Source: an uncultured Clostridia bacterium (lineage in GTDB: Bacteria > Bacillota > Clostridia > Oscillospirales > Oscillospiraceae). From it: DNA of 9,204 bases. The first letter of the stretch is position 1, and the number at the start of each line of letters is the position of its first letter. Positions 1-6,281 of the stretch are shown here, piece by piece. The notes under the pieces are model-generated. The model did no database searches and had not been told where the DNA came from. It worked only from the letters and a program-made list of their open reading frames with translations. Position numbers and translations under genes: made by a program. The stretch lies in NCBI GenBank assembly GCA_947169005.1, contig CAMVOG010000079.1:1-9204 (forward strand), written 5' to 3'.

Positions 1-1235
1 CCACCGGCAGGTGCGCCGCCGCCGAAACCGGGGAAGCCGCCCTGACCGCCCATATCGCCGGGCCGCTGGCCGGGGAAGCCGCCTTGACCTCCCATTCCGC
101 CGGGCATCCCGCTGCCGAAGCTGACTCCAGCCTGGCTGCCGGAGGCCAGGGACATGCCCATGCCGGGTGCGCCCACGGCCAGGACCGTGCCGCCGGTGAT
201 GCTGATGGCGGCCTCCGCGTCCAGAGGATTGTTGTCGCCGGAGGAGGCGGAGAAGACCTCCACGGTGCCTCCGGAGATGCTCAGGCTGCCGTTGGAGTCG
301 ATGCCGTCCCCGGTGGAGGCGTCCACTAAGATCGTGCCGCCGTAGATGCTGCAGGAGAAGCTGTAGTCCGTCAGATCACTGTTGGCGGCGTTGATGCCGT
401 CGTCGGTGGAGTGGACGGTGATGCTGCCGGAGTAGATGTTGATGGTGGCGCCCTCGATGCCCTCCACGCTCTCTTTCACGAGGATGGTGGGGCCTGCGGT
501 GCCCTCGGCGCCGATGTTCAGCACCAGGTCGGATTTGATGGCGTCGTCCGCCGCGGAGACGGTGACGGTGCCGCTGAGAATGTTCAGCTCCTGGTCGGAT
601 TTCAGCCCGTCGTTGACGGTGGCGGTGATGTTCAGGGTGAGGTCCTTGACGGTGAGGCTGGCCTCGCCCTCCTCCTCGGTGGTGGCCCCGCCCTTCACGC
701 CGTTCTTGCCGTAAGCGTATACATTGATGGTGCCGGTGCCGCAGAGGGTCACCTTGGAGCCGTCCTTGGTCTTGATGACGGCGTTTTCAGCGTTGGTGTT
801 CTCAGTATAGGTCTCGTCGTTGTTGTAAGCGCTGTCGGTAAGGTTGTTCACGCTGCCTGCCGCCGCCAGGATCGTGACCTCCGTGCTCTTGTTGCAGGCG
901 ATGGGGGCCGTATCGGCGGAGGTGAGGTCCAGACCGTTCAGCACCAGGGTCACGCCCGTGGTGCCCTTCTTTACGGTGATGGAGCCGTCTGCGCAGCTTC
1001 CGGAGACCACGTAGGTCCCCTCGCCGTTGATGGTGAGGGCCGTGCCCTCGATCTTATAGCCCGTATAGGCTCCCTCGGTCACGCTGATCCCCTCGTCGGA
1101 GAAGACGAAGGCGGTGGCGTTCGCTGCATCCCATTCCTCGCCCGCGGCAGAAGCCGTCCAGACGAAGGCGGAGCCGATCATCAGCACGGCCATGAAGATG
1201 GCCAAAAGCCGCTTGCTTATGCTCGTTGTTTTCAT
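1..1235 (-). CDS. Secreted carbohydrate-binding beta-helix protein, Cthe_2159-like (3' end beyond window)
   Basis: Seen: reading the minus strand from an ATG at 1235-1233 gives 411 codons with no stop before the left edge, so the gene is partial. An AAAGGAGG ribosome-binding site (1251-1244) lies 8 nt upstream. Residues 1-30 form a signal peptide (KR-rich start, hydrophobic 10-26, ASA-A cleavage near 30), so the product is exported. Residues ~170-345 show repeating rungs with a shared motif: NDGLKSD (208), DDAIKSD (230), VEGIEGA (257), DDGINAA (278), GDGIDSN (309), separated by beta-strand-like stretches. Residues ~355-411 are rich in Gly, Pro, Met and Gln, with MGGQGGFPG twice. Known: this pattern matches the Cthe_2159 family (formerly DUF4353), right-handed beta-helices; the Clostridium thermocellum founder binds cellulose and pectin-like sugars. 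Inferred: the D/N-rich turns may bind calcium, and the Gly-rich tail may be a flexible linker or surface-associated region. It is divergent from the two-component operon, which probably controls it. Ligand unknown. Confidence 0.85.
   Translation of the reverse strand, partial: MKTTSISKRLLAIFMAVLMIGSAFVWTASAAGEEWDAANATAFVFSDEGISVTEGAYTGYKIEGTALTINGEGTYVVSGSCADGSITVKKGTTGVTLVLNGLDLTSADTAPIACNKSTEVTILAAAGSVNNLTDSAYNNDETYTENTNAENAVIKTKDGSKVTLCGTGTINVYAYGKNGVKGGATTEEEGEASLTVKDLTLNITATVNDGLKSDQELNILSGTVTVSAADDAIKSDLVLNIGAEGTAGPTILVKESVEGIEGATINIYSGSITVHSTDDGINAANSDLTDYSFSCSIYGGTILVDASTGDGIDSNGSLSISGGTVEVFSASSGDNNPLDAEAAISITGGTVLAVGAPGMGMSLASGSQAGVSFGSGMPGGMGGQGGFPGQRPGDMGGQGGFPGFGGGAPAG
28..95 (-). 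repeat. Two 26-bp direct repeats coding the Gly-rich tail
   Basis: The blocks at 28-53 and 70-95 are nearly identical (differences at third codon positions) and start 42 bp, or 14 codons, apart. On the minus strand each encodes MGGQGGFPG. Because the period is a multiple of three, copy number could change without breaking the frame. The array may continue past the left edge. Confidence 0.8.
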
Positions 1236-1278
1236 GTTTTTGTCCTCCTTTCGGGGTGTTCCCCCTCTTGTGGCTCTC

Positions 1279-1307
1279 AGTATACGCGGAAAGCTGAAAA
1301 AAGACTG
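1279..1307 (-). promoter_or_regulatory. Putative activator-dependent promoter of the beta-helix gene
   Basis: On the minus strand a TATACT -10 lies at 1284-1279. With a 17-nt spacer the -35 position (1307-1302) reads CAGTCT, a poor match to TTGACA, and it sits among the CTGAAA repeats. A good -10 with a poor -35 overlapped by direct repeats is the layout of PhoB/OmpR-activated promoters. The predicted transcript would have a leader of about 35-40 nt before the ATG. Confidence 0.5.
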
Positions 1308-1320
1308 AAATCGGCTGAAA
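1294..1320. promoter_or_regulatory. Three CTGAAA direct repeats, probable response-regulator operator
   Basis: CTGAAA occurs at 1294-1299, 1305-1310 and 1315-1320, so the repeat starts are 11 and 10 bp apart, close to one helical turn. Known: OmpR/PhoB-family regulators bind head-to-tail as dimers to direct repeats with about 10-11 bp spacing. Inferred: the regulator encoded at 1419 binds here, upstream of and across the -35 region of the divergent beta-helix gene. No binding is shown by the sequence alone. Confidence 0.55.
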
Positions 1321-1344
1321 AAGTTTTTAAGACTTTTTTCAGCC
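1313..1344. repeat. Inverted repeat in the divergent control region
   Basis: GGCTGAAAAAGT (1313-1324) is mirrored by ACTTTTTTCAGCC (1332-1344) with one extra A/T base in the right arm and a 7-nt loop. The left arm contains the third CTGAAA repeat and the right arm carries the same hexamer inverted (1337-1342), so it may be part of the operator. It is AT-rich in the arms and between two promoters, so a terminator role is less likely. Confidence 0.6.
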
Positions 1345-1368
1345 GTAGCCTCTAATATATGGTATACT
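1340..1368 (+). promoter_or_regulatory. Putative promoter of the two-component operon
   Basis: A TATACT -10 lies at 1363-1368. The -35 position at 17-nt spacing (CAGCCG, 1340-1345) is poor and overlaps the right arm of the inverted repeat, which suggests activator dependence or autoregulation. The leader to the regulator ATG would be about 44 nt. An alternative -10, TAATAT (1353-1358), also lacks a good -35. Confidence 0.45.
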
Positions 1369-1418
1369 GAATCGCAGCGGCGGCAATCTGCCGACAAACC
1401 TCGCGGGAGGCATTGCAT

Positions 1419-2096
1419 ATGAACATTTTATTGGTAGAGGACGAGCTGAATCTGGCCAGGGCCGTCAAAAAGATCCTGGAGCAGCAGGGCTATTACGTGG
1501 ACGCGGTCCATGACGGGCTTTCCGCCATCGACTACGCCAAGGGCATGGAGTACCAGCTCATTATATTGGACGTGATGCTGCCCAAGCTGGACGGCTTCGA
1601 GGTCCTGCGCATCCTGCGTAAGGACGGGCTGAACGTCCCCATCCTTATGCTGACGGCCCGTTCCGCCGTGGCGGACAAGGTGACGGGCCTCAACAGTGGG
1701 GCGGACGATTATCTCACCAAGCCCTTCGATACGGAGGAGCTGCTGGCCCGGGTGGGGGCGCTGACCCGCCGCCGGGGCGAGGTGATCGTGGAGGAGCTGA
1801 AATATGAGGACCTGTCTCTTTCCGTCCAGTCCGCCGTCCTTTCCTGCGGGGGCGAGTCCGTGCAGCTCAGCCACAAGGAGTTTGAGCTGTTGAAGTGCTT
1901 CCTTTATAATCCCACCATGACCCTTACCAAGGAAACGCTGATCCTGCGGGCCTGGGGGGCGGACTCCGAGGCCACAGACAATAATGTGGAGGTCTATATT
2001 TCCTTCCTGCGGAAGAAGCTGCGCTATCTCCGCTCCCGGGTCGCCATCCGCAACATCCAGAAGCTGGGCTATCGCCTGGAGGTGGAGCCATGCTGA
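1419..2096 (+). CDS. OmpR/PhoB-family response regulator
   Basis: DNA-binding response regulator of 225 aa, a normal length for the family. The receiver domain (1-115) has the acidic pair E7/D8, phospho-acceptor D51 in ILDVMLPKLDG, T79 in MLTA, and K101 in LTKPF, so all catalytic residues are present. The winged-helix effector (about 127-222) includes the recognition helix near 187-201 (DNNVEVYISFLRKKL) and the terminal wing hairpin (IQKLGYRLE). A TTG at 1413 would extend the N-terminus by two residues, but ATG at 1419 is chosen because GGGAGG (1405-1410) lies 8 nt ahead and MNILLVEDE is the family's usual start. Its stop overlaps the kinase start, so the pair is translationally coupled. Likely target, inferred: the CTGAAA repeats just upstream, giving control of the divergent beta-helix gene and its own operon. 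The signal is unknown. Confidence 0.95.
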   Translation: MNILLVEDELNLARAVKKILEQQGYYVDAVHDGLSAIDYAKGMEYQLIILDVMLPKLDGFEVLRILRKDGLNVPILMLTARSAVADKVTGLNSGADDYLTKPFDTEELLARVGALTRRRGEVIVEELKYEDLSLSVQSAVLSCGGESVQLSHKEFELLKCFLYNPTMTLTKETLILRAWGADSEATDNNVEVYISFLRKKLRYLRSRVAIRNIQKLGYRLEVEPC

Positions 2097-3388
2097 AGGA
2101 TTATCGCCGCCGCTTCGTGCTGCTGACCATGCTGCTGGTGGGCGCGGTGCTCTTTGCGGTTTTCGTGGGCCTGGGCGTCTATCTGCACCGGGAGACCGTG
2201 AACAATCTGCATATGACCATGGAGCAGGCCCTGCGCCCCTGGAACGAGCCCACGGATATTTTCCTCACCCTGCCCGAGGGGGCGCAGCCTCTGGAGGAAC
2301 GCCCCGAGGCGCCCCCCGGCGAGGCGCCGCCGCCTCTGAGCCTGCAGGGGCCGGGCACAACGGAGGGGCTTTCCCTCACCAGCGTGTTCTATGACCGGGA
2401 GAGCGGGGAAATTCAATTTCTCTCTGACCGGGAGACGCCGGACGCCGAGCGGCTCAGCGAGGCGGTGAAGGCCGCCGTGGAGCGGGAGGAGAGCTTCGGA
2501 ACGCTTGCGGACTACGGCCTCGTCTACCTCCGGGAAGGGATGGGCGAGGGCTGGAAGCTGGCCCTTGTGGAGCAGAGCTGGCTCGCGTTCCGTACCTGGC
2601 GCGTGGGCCTGCTGCTGGCAGGGGTGTTCCTGCTTTTGCTGGCGGTTTTCTTTGTCCTCAGCCTCTGGCTCTCCCGCCTGGCAGCCAGACCCATGGAGCA
2701 GGCCATCGAGCGGGAGCGGCAGTTCGTGGCGGACGCCTCCCACGATTTAAAGACGCCTATCACCGTGATCCTGGCCAACGACAGCATCCTGCGCGCCAAT
2801 CCGGAGCTGAGCCCCGCGGAGCGCCGCCAGTGGCTGGACAGCACCGACGAGGCGGCCCACGGCATGATGAAGCTGGTGGAGGAAATGCTGACGCTTTCGG
2901 CCCTGGAATCCCCCGACGCGCCGAAGGCCGCCCTGCTGCCCACGGACCTGTCCTCCGCCGCGGAAAAGGCGGCCCTGCAGTTAGAGTCCGTGGCCTGGGA
3001 AAAGGGCGTCGCCCTGGAAACGGAGCTCGCGGAGGGCGTGACGGTCCCCGGCAGCCCGGAGCAGCTTGGCCGCATCTGCGGCGGCCTCATCGAAAACGCC
3101 ATCAAATATGAGCCCGCGGGCGGCGCCGTGCGGGTCACGCTGGAGCAGGCGAAGAAGAAAGCGGTCTTTACCGTCCACAACCGGGGCAGCGTCATTTCCC
3201 CCGAGAACCAGGAGCATATCTTCGAGCGCTTCTACCGGGGGGACAAGGCCCGGGACCTGCAAAAGGGCCACGGCCTGGGCCTGCCCATCATCAAGCGCCT
3301 CACGGAGCTCCTGGGGGCGGAGCTGGAGGTCCAAAGCGGAGAAGGGGAGGGCACCGTCTTTACCGTCCGCTTCAACTGCGCGGAATAA
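2090..3388 (+). CDS. Membrane sensor histidine kinase, partner of the upstream regulator
   Basis: Sensor kinase of 432 aa. TM1 is about residues 9-31 and TM2 about 171-194, enclosing an extracytoplasmic sensor region of about 140 residues with a Pro/Glu-rich stretch (64-83) and no domain I recognise. The H-box has H218 in ASHDLKTP, followed by a two-helix dimerisation region to about 270. The HATPase domain shows the N-box with N336 (IENAIKY), HIFERFYRGD (376-385) and the glycine-rich GHGLGLPIIK (393-402). Only about 23 residues separate TM2 from the H-box, with RPMEQAIERERQF, so there is no full HAMP domain. The G1 box is NRGSVIS rather than DxGxGI, a variant seen in some clostridial kinases. 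The ATG is set by GGAGGT (2078-2083) inside the regulator gene, with 7-nt overlap. It should phosphorylate D51 of the regulator; stimulus unknown. Confidence 0.93.
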   Translation: MLKDYRRRFVLLTMLLVGAVLFAVFVGLGVYLHRETVNNLHMTMEQALRPWNEPTDIFLTLPEGAQPLEERPEAPPGEAPPPLSLQGPGTTEGLSLTSVFYDRESGEIQFLSDRETPDAERLSEAVKAAVEREESFGTLADYGLVYLREGMGEGWKLALVEQSWLAFRTWRVGLLLAGVFLLLLAVFFVLSLWLSRLAARPMEQAIERERQFVADASHDLKTPITVILANDSILRANPELSPAERRQWLDSTDEAAHGMMKLVEEMLTLSALESPDAPKAALLPTDLSSAAEKAALQLESVAWEKGVALETELAEGVTVPGSPEQLGRICGGLIENAIKYEPAGGAVRVTLEQAKKKAVFTVHNRGSVISPENQEHIFERFYRGDKARDLQKGHGLGLPIIKRLTELLGAELEVQSGEGEGTVFTVRFNCAE

Positions 3389-3392
3389 AACG

Positions 3393-3422
3393 AGGCCAGG
3401 AAACGAAGCCGTTTCCTGGCCT
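3393..3422. terminator. Bidirectional intrinsic terminator between convergent genes
   Basis: A perfect 13-bp stem (3393-3405 with 3410-3422) closes a 4-nt loop between the kinase stop (3388) and the convergent gene's stop (3443). On the minus strand it is followed by CGTTTTATT, a fair U-tract, so it fits best as terminator of the peroxiredoxin-like gene. On the plus strand only TTGCTCTG follows, so it is weaker for the kinase transcript. Confidence 0.8.
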
Positions 3423-3442
3423 TGCTCTGTCATGGGGGCTTT

Positions 3443-3997
3443 TTACGCAAACAGCGCGGGGAAATCCTCCGGCGCGGGCACGTCGAAGGGGGTGCCGCAG
3501 TAGGCGGCCACGGAGATATTCAGCTCCTTGTCCACCACGAAATAGGCGGGAAGCTGCTCCTCAATGCCCTCGTTGGGGCCGTGCTTGATGCCCAGCTCGT
3601 CGATCTTCCTGAAGAGAGCCAGCATTTCCGGCGTGGGGGCGGGCATGGCCGCGCCCTCCTTGGGGGGCTCCATGGGCCGGATGTCCAGCGTCTTGTAGAG
3701 GATCATTTCCGGGTCCAGGATCACGTCGAAGGGATAGACCAGGTCCGTCTGGGCGGCGATGCTCTCCCCGGTGCTCTGCAGGGCCACCACCAGCTCGTTC
3801 CCGCCCGCGGTGATCTTCTCGTAGGCGTCCTTATACAGCAGCATGTCGTACTGGCAGAGGGGGCAGCCGTAGTAGCGCAGGAAGACGATGGCAGTCTTTC
3901 CCTCCTTGCTCACCAGCTCGGAAAGGGTGGTCTTGCCCTTTTTCAGCGTGGTCACGGCGAAGTTTTCCAGCTTTTGTCCTTTTTCAGCCTTTGGCAT
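3443..3997 (-). CDS. Peroxiredoxin-like (AhpC/TSA-type thioredoxin-fold) protein
   Basis: Predicted cytoplasmic thiol-dependent redox protein of 184 aa with no signal peptide. The thioredoxin-fold core starts with AIVFLRYYGCPLCQYD (36-51), giving a C45-x-x-C48 active site at the usual place after the first core beta-strand. LPAYFVVDKELNI (149-161) looks like the cis-Pro loop and the following strand; a third cysteine, C167, lies near the C-terminus. Known: peroxiredoxin-like proteins of this class have CxxC rather than PxxxTxxC, so peroxide reductase or disulfide-exchange activity are both possible. Start: an in-frame ATG at 4021 would add MLTKELIA, but it overlaps the -10 box and lacks a ribosome-binding site; AAAGGAG lies about 9 nt before the ATG at 3997, so that one is chosen. 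Transcribed alone, convergent to the kinase and divergent from yloU. Substrate uncertain. Confidence 0.8.
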   Translation of the reverse strand: MPKAEKGQKLENFAVTTLKKGKTTLSELVSKEGKTAIVFLRYYGCPLCQYDMLLYKDAYEKITAGGNELVVALQSTGESIAAQTDLVYPFDVILDPEMILYKTLDIRPMEPPKEGAAMPAPTPEMLALFRKIDELGIKHGPNEGIEEQLPAYFVVDKELNISVAAYCGTPFDVPAPEDFPALFA

Positions 3998-4019
3998 AGC
4001 GATCAACTCCTTTGTGAGC

Positions 4020-4049
4020 ATTTTACCATCACTCCTGCCGCCCTGTCAA
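4020..4049 (-). promoter_or_regulatory. Near-consensus sigma-A promoter of the peroxiredoxin-like gene
   Basis: On the minus strand a perfect TTGACA (4049-4044) is followed after 18 nt by TAAAAT (4025-4020). The start point would fall near 4013, giving a short leader of about 15 nt that just contains AAAGGAG. This rules against translation from the upstream ATG at 4021. The strength suggests constitutive, substantial expression. Confidence 0.8.
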
Positions 4050-4096
4050 TGCCGCAGCCGCCGTGCGAGGAAATGAGAAAAACCCTGCAAAATCCC

Positions 4097-4125
4097 TTGT
4101 AGTTTCCCGGTATCTGTGCTATAAT
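4097..4125 (+). promoter_or_regulatory. Extended -10 promoter of the yloU-fakA operon
   Basis: A perfect TATAAT (4120-4125) is preceded by TG at 4117-4118 (extended -10) and, after a 17-nt spacer, by TTGTAG (4097-4102) as -35. The start point would be near 4132, with a leader of about 37 nt. It is back-to-back with the minus-strand promoter at 4020-4049, and the region between them shows no clear operator. Confidence 0.8.
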
Positions 4126-4168
4126 ACCTCATTGAGCATGCACTATTCGTAGAAAGGAACGTGGGACT

Positions 4169-4522
4169 ATGGTTAGAATGACCAACGAGCTGGGCCGCAT
4201 CAGCATTGCGCCCGAGGTGTTCACGAATCTTGCCGGAGCCGCCGCGTCAAGCTGCTTCGGCGTGCGGGGCATGGCCCTGCGCTCCGTCAGCGACGGCCTT
4301 GTCCACCTGCTCAAGCGGGAGGCCATGCGCAAGGGTGTCCTGGTGACCTTTGAGCCCGATGATTCCATCGCCATCGAGCTGCATATCGTGGTGAACAACG
4401 GGGTGAACATCCCCGCCATCTGCGAGGCGATCATCAACGAGGTCAAATACAAGGTCTCGGCGGATACGGAGGTCGAGGTCCGCAGCGTAGACGTGTTTGT
4501 GGATTCGATCATGCCGGAATAA
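4169..4522 (+). CDS. yloU: Asp23/Gls24 family envelope stress protein (YloU-like)
   Basis: Small 117-aa protein of the Asp23/Gls24 (DUF322) family. It begins with the family's typical ELGRISIAPEVFTNLAGAAASSCFGV (7-32), continues with a central beta-rich part (58-77, VLVTFEPDD, IAIELHIVVNNGVNI) and ends in VEVRSVDVFVDSI (102-114). There is no signal peptide or membrane segment. Known: Asp23 of Staphylococcus sits under the membrane and loss causes cell-wall stress; YloU of Bacillus lies upstream of the DAK2 gene yloV, exactly as here. Inferred: a membrane-associated envelope homeostasis role linked to fatty-acid metabolism. The start is supported by AAAGGAA (4153-4159), 9 nt before ATG. It is the first gene of the operon, 40 nt ahead of fakA. 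Confidence 0.92.
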   Translation: MVRMTNELGRISIAPEVFTNLAGAAASSCFGVRGMALRSVSDGLVHLLKREAMRKGVLVTFEPDDSIAIELHIVVNNGVNIPAICEAIINEVKYKVSADTEVEVRSVDVFVDSIMPE

Positions 4523-4562
4523 GGGCATCCCAACCCCAACTTGAAAGGACTGATCACTTCCG

Positions 4563-6191
4563 ATGACAGAGAGGATAGACGGGCTTGCCCTGAAGAACAT
4601 GTTTGTGACCGCCGCCGTGACCATCGACGGCTTTAAGGAAGAAATCAACGAGCTGAACGTATTTCCCGTTCCGGATGGGGACACGGGCAGCAACATGAGT
4701 ATGACCATCGGCAACGCCATGGCGGAGCTCGGCAAGACGGAGCCGGAGTCCGTGACCAAGGCGGCGGATATCGCCGCGAGCGCCCTGCTGCGCGGGGCCC
4801 GGGGCAATTCCGGCGTGATTTTGTCCCTGCTGTTCCGCGGCTTTGCCAAGAGCGTGAAAGAAAAGCAGACCATCAACGCCAGAGAGCTGGCTGAGGCCTT
4901 CCGCGAGGGCGTCACCACCGCCTACAAGGCCGTGATGAAGCCCGCCGAGGGCACGATCCTCACGGTCTCCCGCCTGGCCTCGGACGCGGCCTGTGCCGCC
5001 GCCGAGGAGGAGACGGACGCGGAGCTGGTGCTGGAGGCCATGCTGCGGGCGGGGGAGGAGGCCCTGGCGCAGACGGTGGAGCTGAACCCCGTGCTGAAAA
5101 AGGCCGGCGTTATCGACGCGGGCGGCAAGGGCTATCTCATTATCATCGAGGCCATGCTGGCCGCCCTGCGGGGCAAAACCGTGGAGCTTCCCACTCCCGC
5201 GGCCCACGCCCAGCCCAGGGAAAAGGCCGATTTCTCCGACTTCGATACGGAGGATATCCATTTTGCCTACTGCACCGAATTCATCGTCAGCCGTGAGAAT
5301 CAGAAGGACCCCCAGAAGCTGCGGGAGTTTCTGGACGGGCTGGGGGACAGCATCGTGGTCGTTGATGATGAGGAGATCATCAAGGTCCACGTACATAATA
5401 ACTGCCCCGGCGTGGTGCTGACGGAGGCCTTGACCTACGGCAGCCTCGTGACGGTGAAGATCGAGAACATGCGCCTGCAGCATACGGAGGCAGTGCTGTC
5501 CCAGGCGGCGGCCCCCGCTCCCGCCGAGGAGCTCAAGCCCCTGGGCGTGGTGGCCGTGTGCGCCGGCGAGGGGCTCCAGGCCCTGTTCAGGGACCTGGGG
5601 GCCGACGGCGTCGTTTCCGGCGGGCAGACCATGAATCCCTCCACAGAGGACATTTTGCAGGAGATCGAGCGCACCCCCGCCGAGACGGTGCTGGTGCTGC
5701 CCAACAACAAGAACATCATTCTGGCGGCGGAGCAGTGCGTGGGCATGACGGAGAAAAAGGTCCTCGTCGTCCCCAGCGCCAACGTGCCCCAGGGCGTTTC
5801 CGCCATGCTGGCCTTTGACCCGGCGGGGGAGCCCGAGGAGGTGGCGGAGGCCATGCGGGAGGCGCTGCCGACGGTGCATACCGTTTCCCTGACCTACGCG
5901 GCCCGGGACTCTGTCTTTGACGGGACGGAGATCAAGGAGGGCGACTACCTGGCCATGCTGGAAAACCGCCTCCTTACCACGGGCGCGCGGCTTGAGGAGG
6001 TGCTGGACACCGTCATCAGCGGCCTCGGGGCCTTCGAGCCCGAGCTCATCAGTGTCTATTACGGCGAGGACGTGACGGAGGCGGACGCCCAGGCGGTGGC
6101 TGACCGCATTGCGGAGCAGCTGCCCGATGCGGAGATCACCGTTGTAAACGGCGGGCAGCCGGTCTATTACTACCTGCTGTCGGCGGAATAA
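4563..6191 (+). CDS. fakA: Fatty acid kinase subunit A, DAK2-domain protein (FakA/YloV)
   Basis: ATP-binding subunit of fatty acid kinase, 542 aa, full length. The N-terminal DAK2-type kinase domain (1 to about 205) has the nucleotide/metal motif VPDGDTGSNM with D38, D40 and N44, and RGARGNSGVILS (77-88). The central domain has C237 (FAYCTEF) and H276/H278 (KVHVHNN), matching the Cys/His/His site that binds zinc in Staphylococcus FakA. The C-terminal domain (about 335-542) is EDD/DegV-like. Known: FakA phosphorylates fatty acids presented by a separate FakB (DegV-family) protein; the acyl-phosphate feeds PlsX/PlsY phospholipid synthesis. No fakB is in this window. The ATG at 4563 is the only start option because an in-frame TGA lies at 4551-4553; AAAGGA (4544-4549) is 13 nt away, a long spacing that may lower translation. 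It shares the yloU promoter. Confidence 0.95.
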   Translation: MTERIDGLALKNMFVTAAVTIDGFKEEINELNVFPVPDGDTGSNMSMTIGNAMAELGKTEPESVTKAADIAASALLRGARGNSGVILSLLFRGFAKSVKEKQTINARELAEAFREGVTTAYKAVMKPAEGTILTVSRLASDAACAAAEEETDAELVLEAMLRAGEEALAQTVELNPVLKKAGVIDAGGKGYLIIIEAMLAALRGKTVELPTPAAHAQPREKADFSDFDTEDIHFAYCTEFIVSRENQKDPQKLREFLDGLGDSIVVVDDEEIIKVHVHNNCPGVVLTEALTYGSLVTVKIENMRLQHTEAVLSQAAAPAPAEELKPLGVVAVCAGEGLQALFRDLGADGVVSGGQTMNPSTEDILQEIERTPAETVLVLPNNKNIILAAEQCVGMTEKKVLVVPSANVPQGVSAMLAFDPAGEPEEVAEAMREALPTVHTVSLTYAARDSVFDGTEIKEGDYLAMLENRLLTTGARLEEVLDTVISGLGAFEPELISVYYGEDVTEADAQAVADRIAEQLPDAEITVVNGGQPVYYYLLSAE

Positions 6192-6198
6192 AGCAAAC

Positions 6199-6226
6199 GG
6201 GGCGGGGCGGAAGCCGCCGCCCCTTT
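6199..6226 (+). terminator. Probable intrinsic terminator after fakA
   Basis: GC-rich hairpin 8 nt after the fakA stop: left arm 6199-6210 pairs with 6214-6223 (a two-G bulge in the left arm), followed by TTTCCCTT. The T-tract is short, so readthrough into the amidohydrolase gene is possible. A second weaker hairpin (CGGGC 6232-6236 with GCCCG 6254-6258) follows in the same gap. Confidence 0.6.
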
Positions 6227-6281
6227 CCCTTCGGGCCGCCGTCGGCATCGGCTGCCCGCGGAATAAGAACAGGTGTAGAAA

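Noticed and set aside
1313..1344. Inverted repeat read as an intrinsic terminator
   Set aside because: The arms are AT-rich, no gene ends into it from either side, and it lies between two divergent promoters, so an operator role fits better.
411..1355. 314-codon plus-strand open frame over the beta-helix gene
   Set aside because: Low-complexity Gly/Asp/Val composition and no ribosome-binding site; the opposite strand has a signal peptide, a strong ribosome-binding site and a recognisable fold pattern. It also runs through the divergent promoter region.
3422..4102. 226-codon plus-strand open frame over the peroxiredoxin-like gene
   Set aside because: It is antisense to a gene with a near-consensus promoter, a ribosome-binding site and a thioredoxin-fold active site, and resembles no family.
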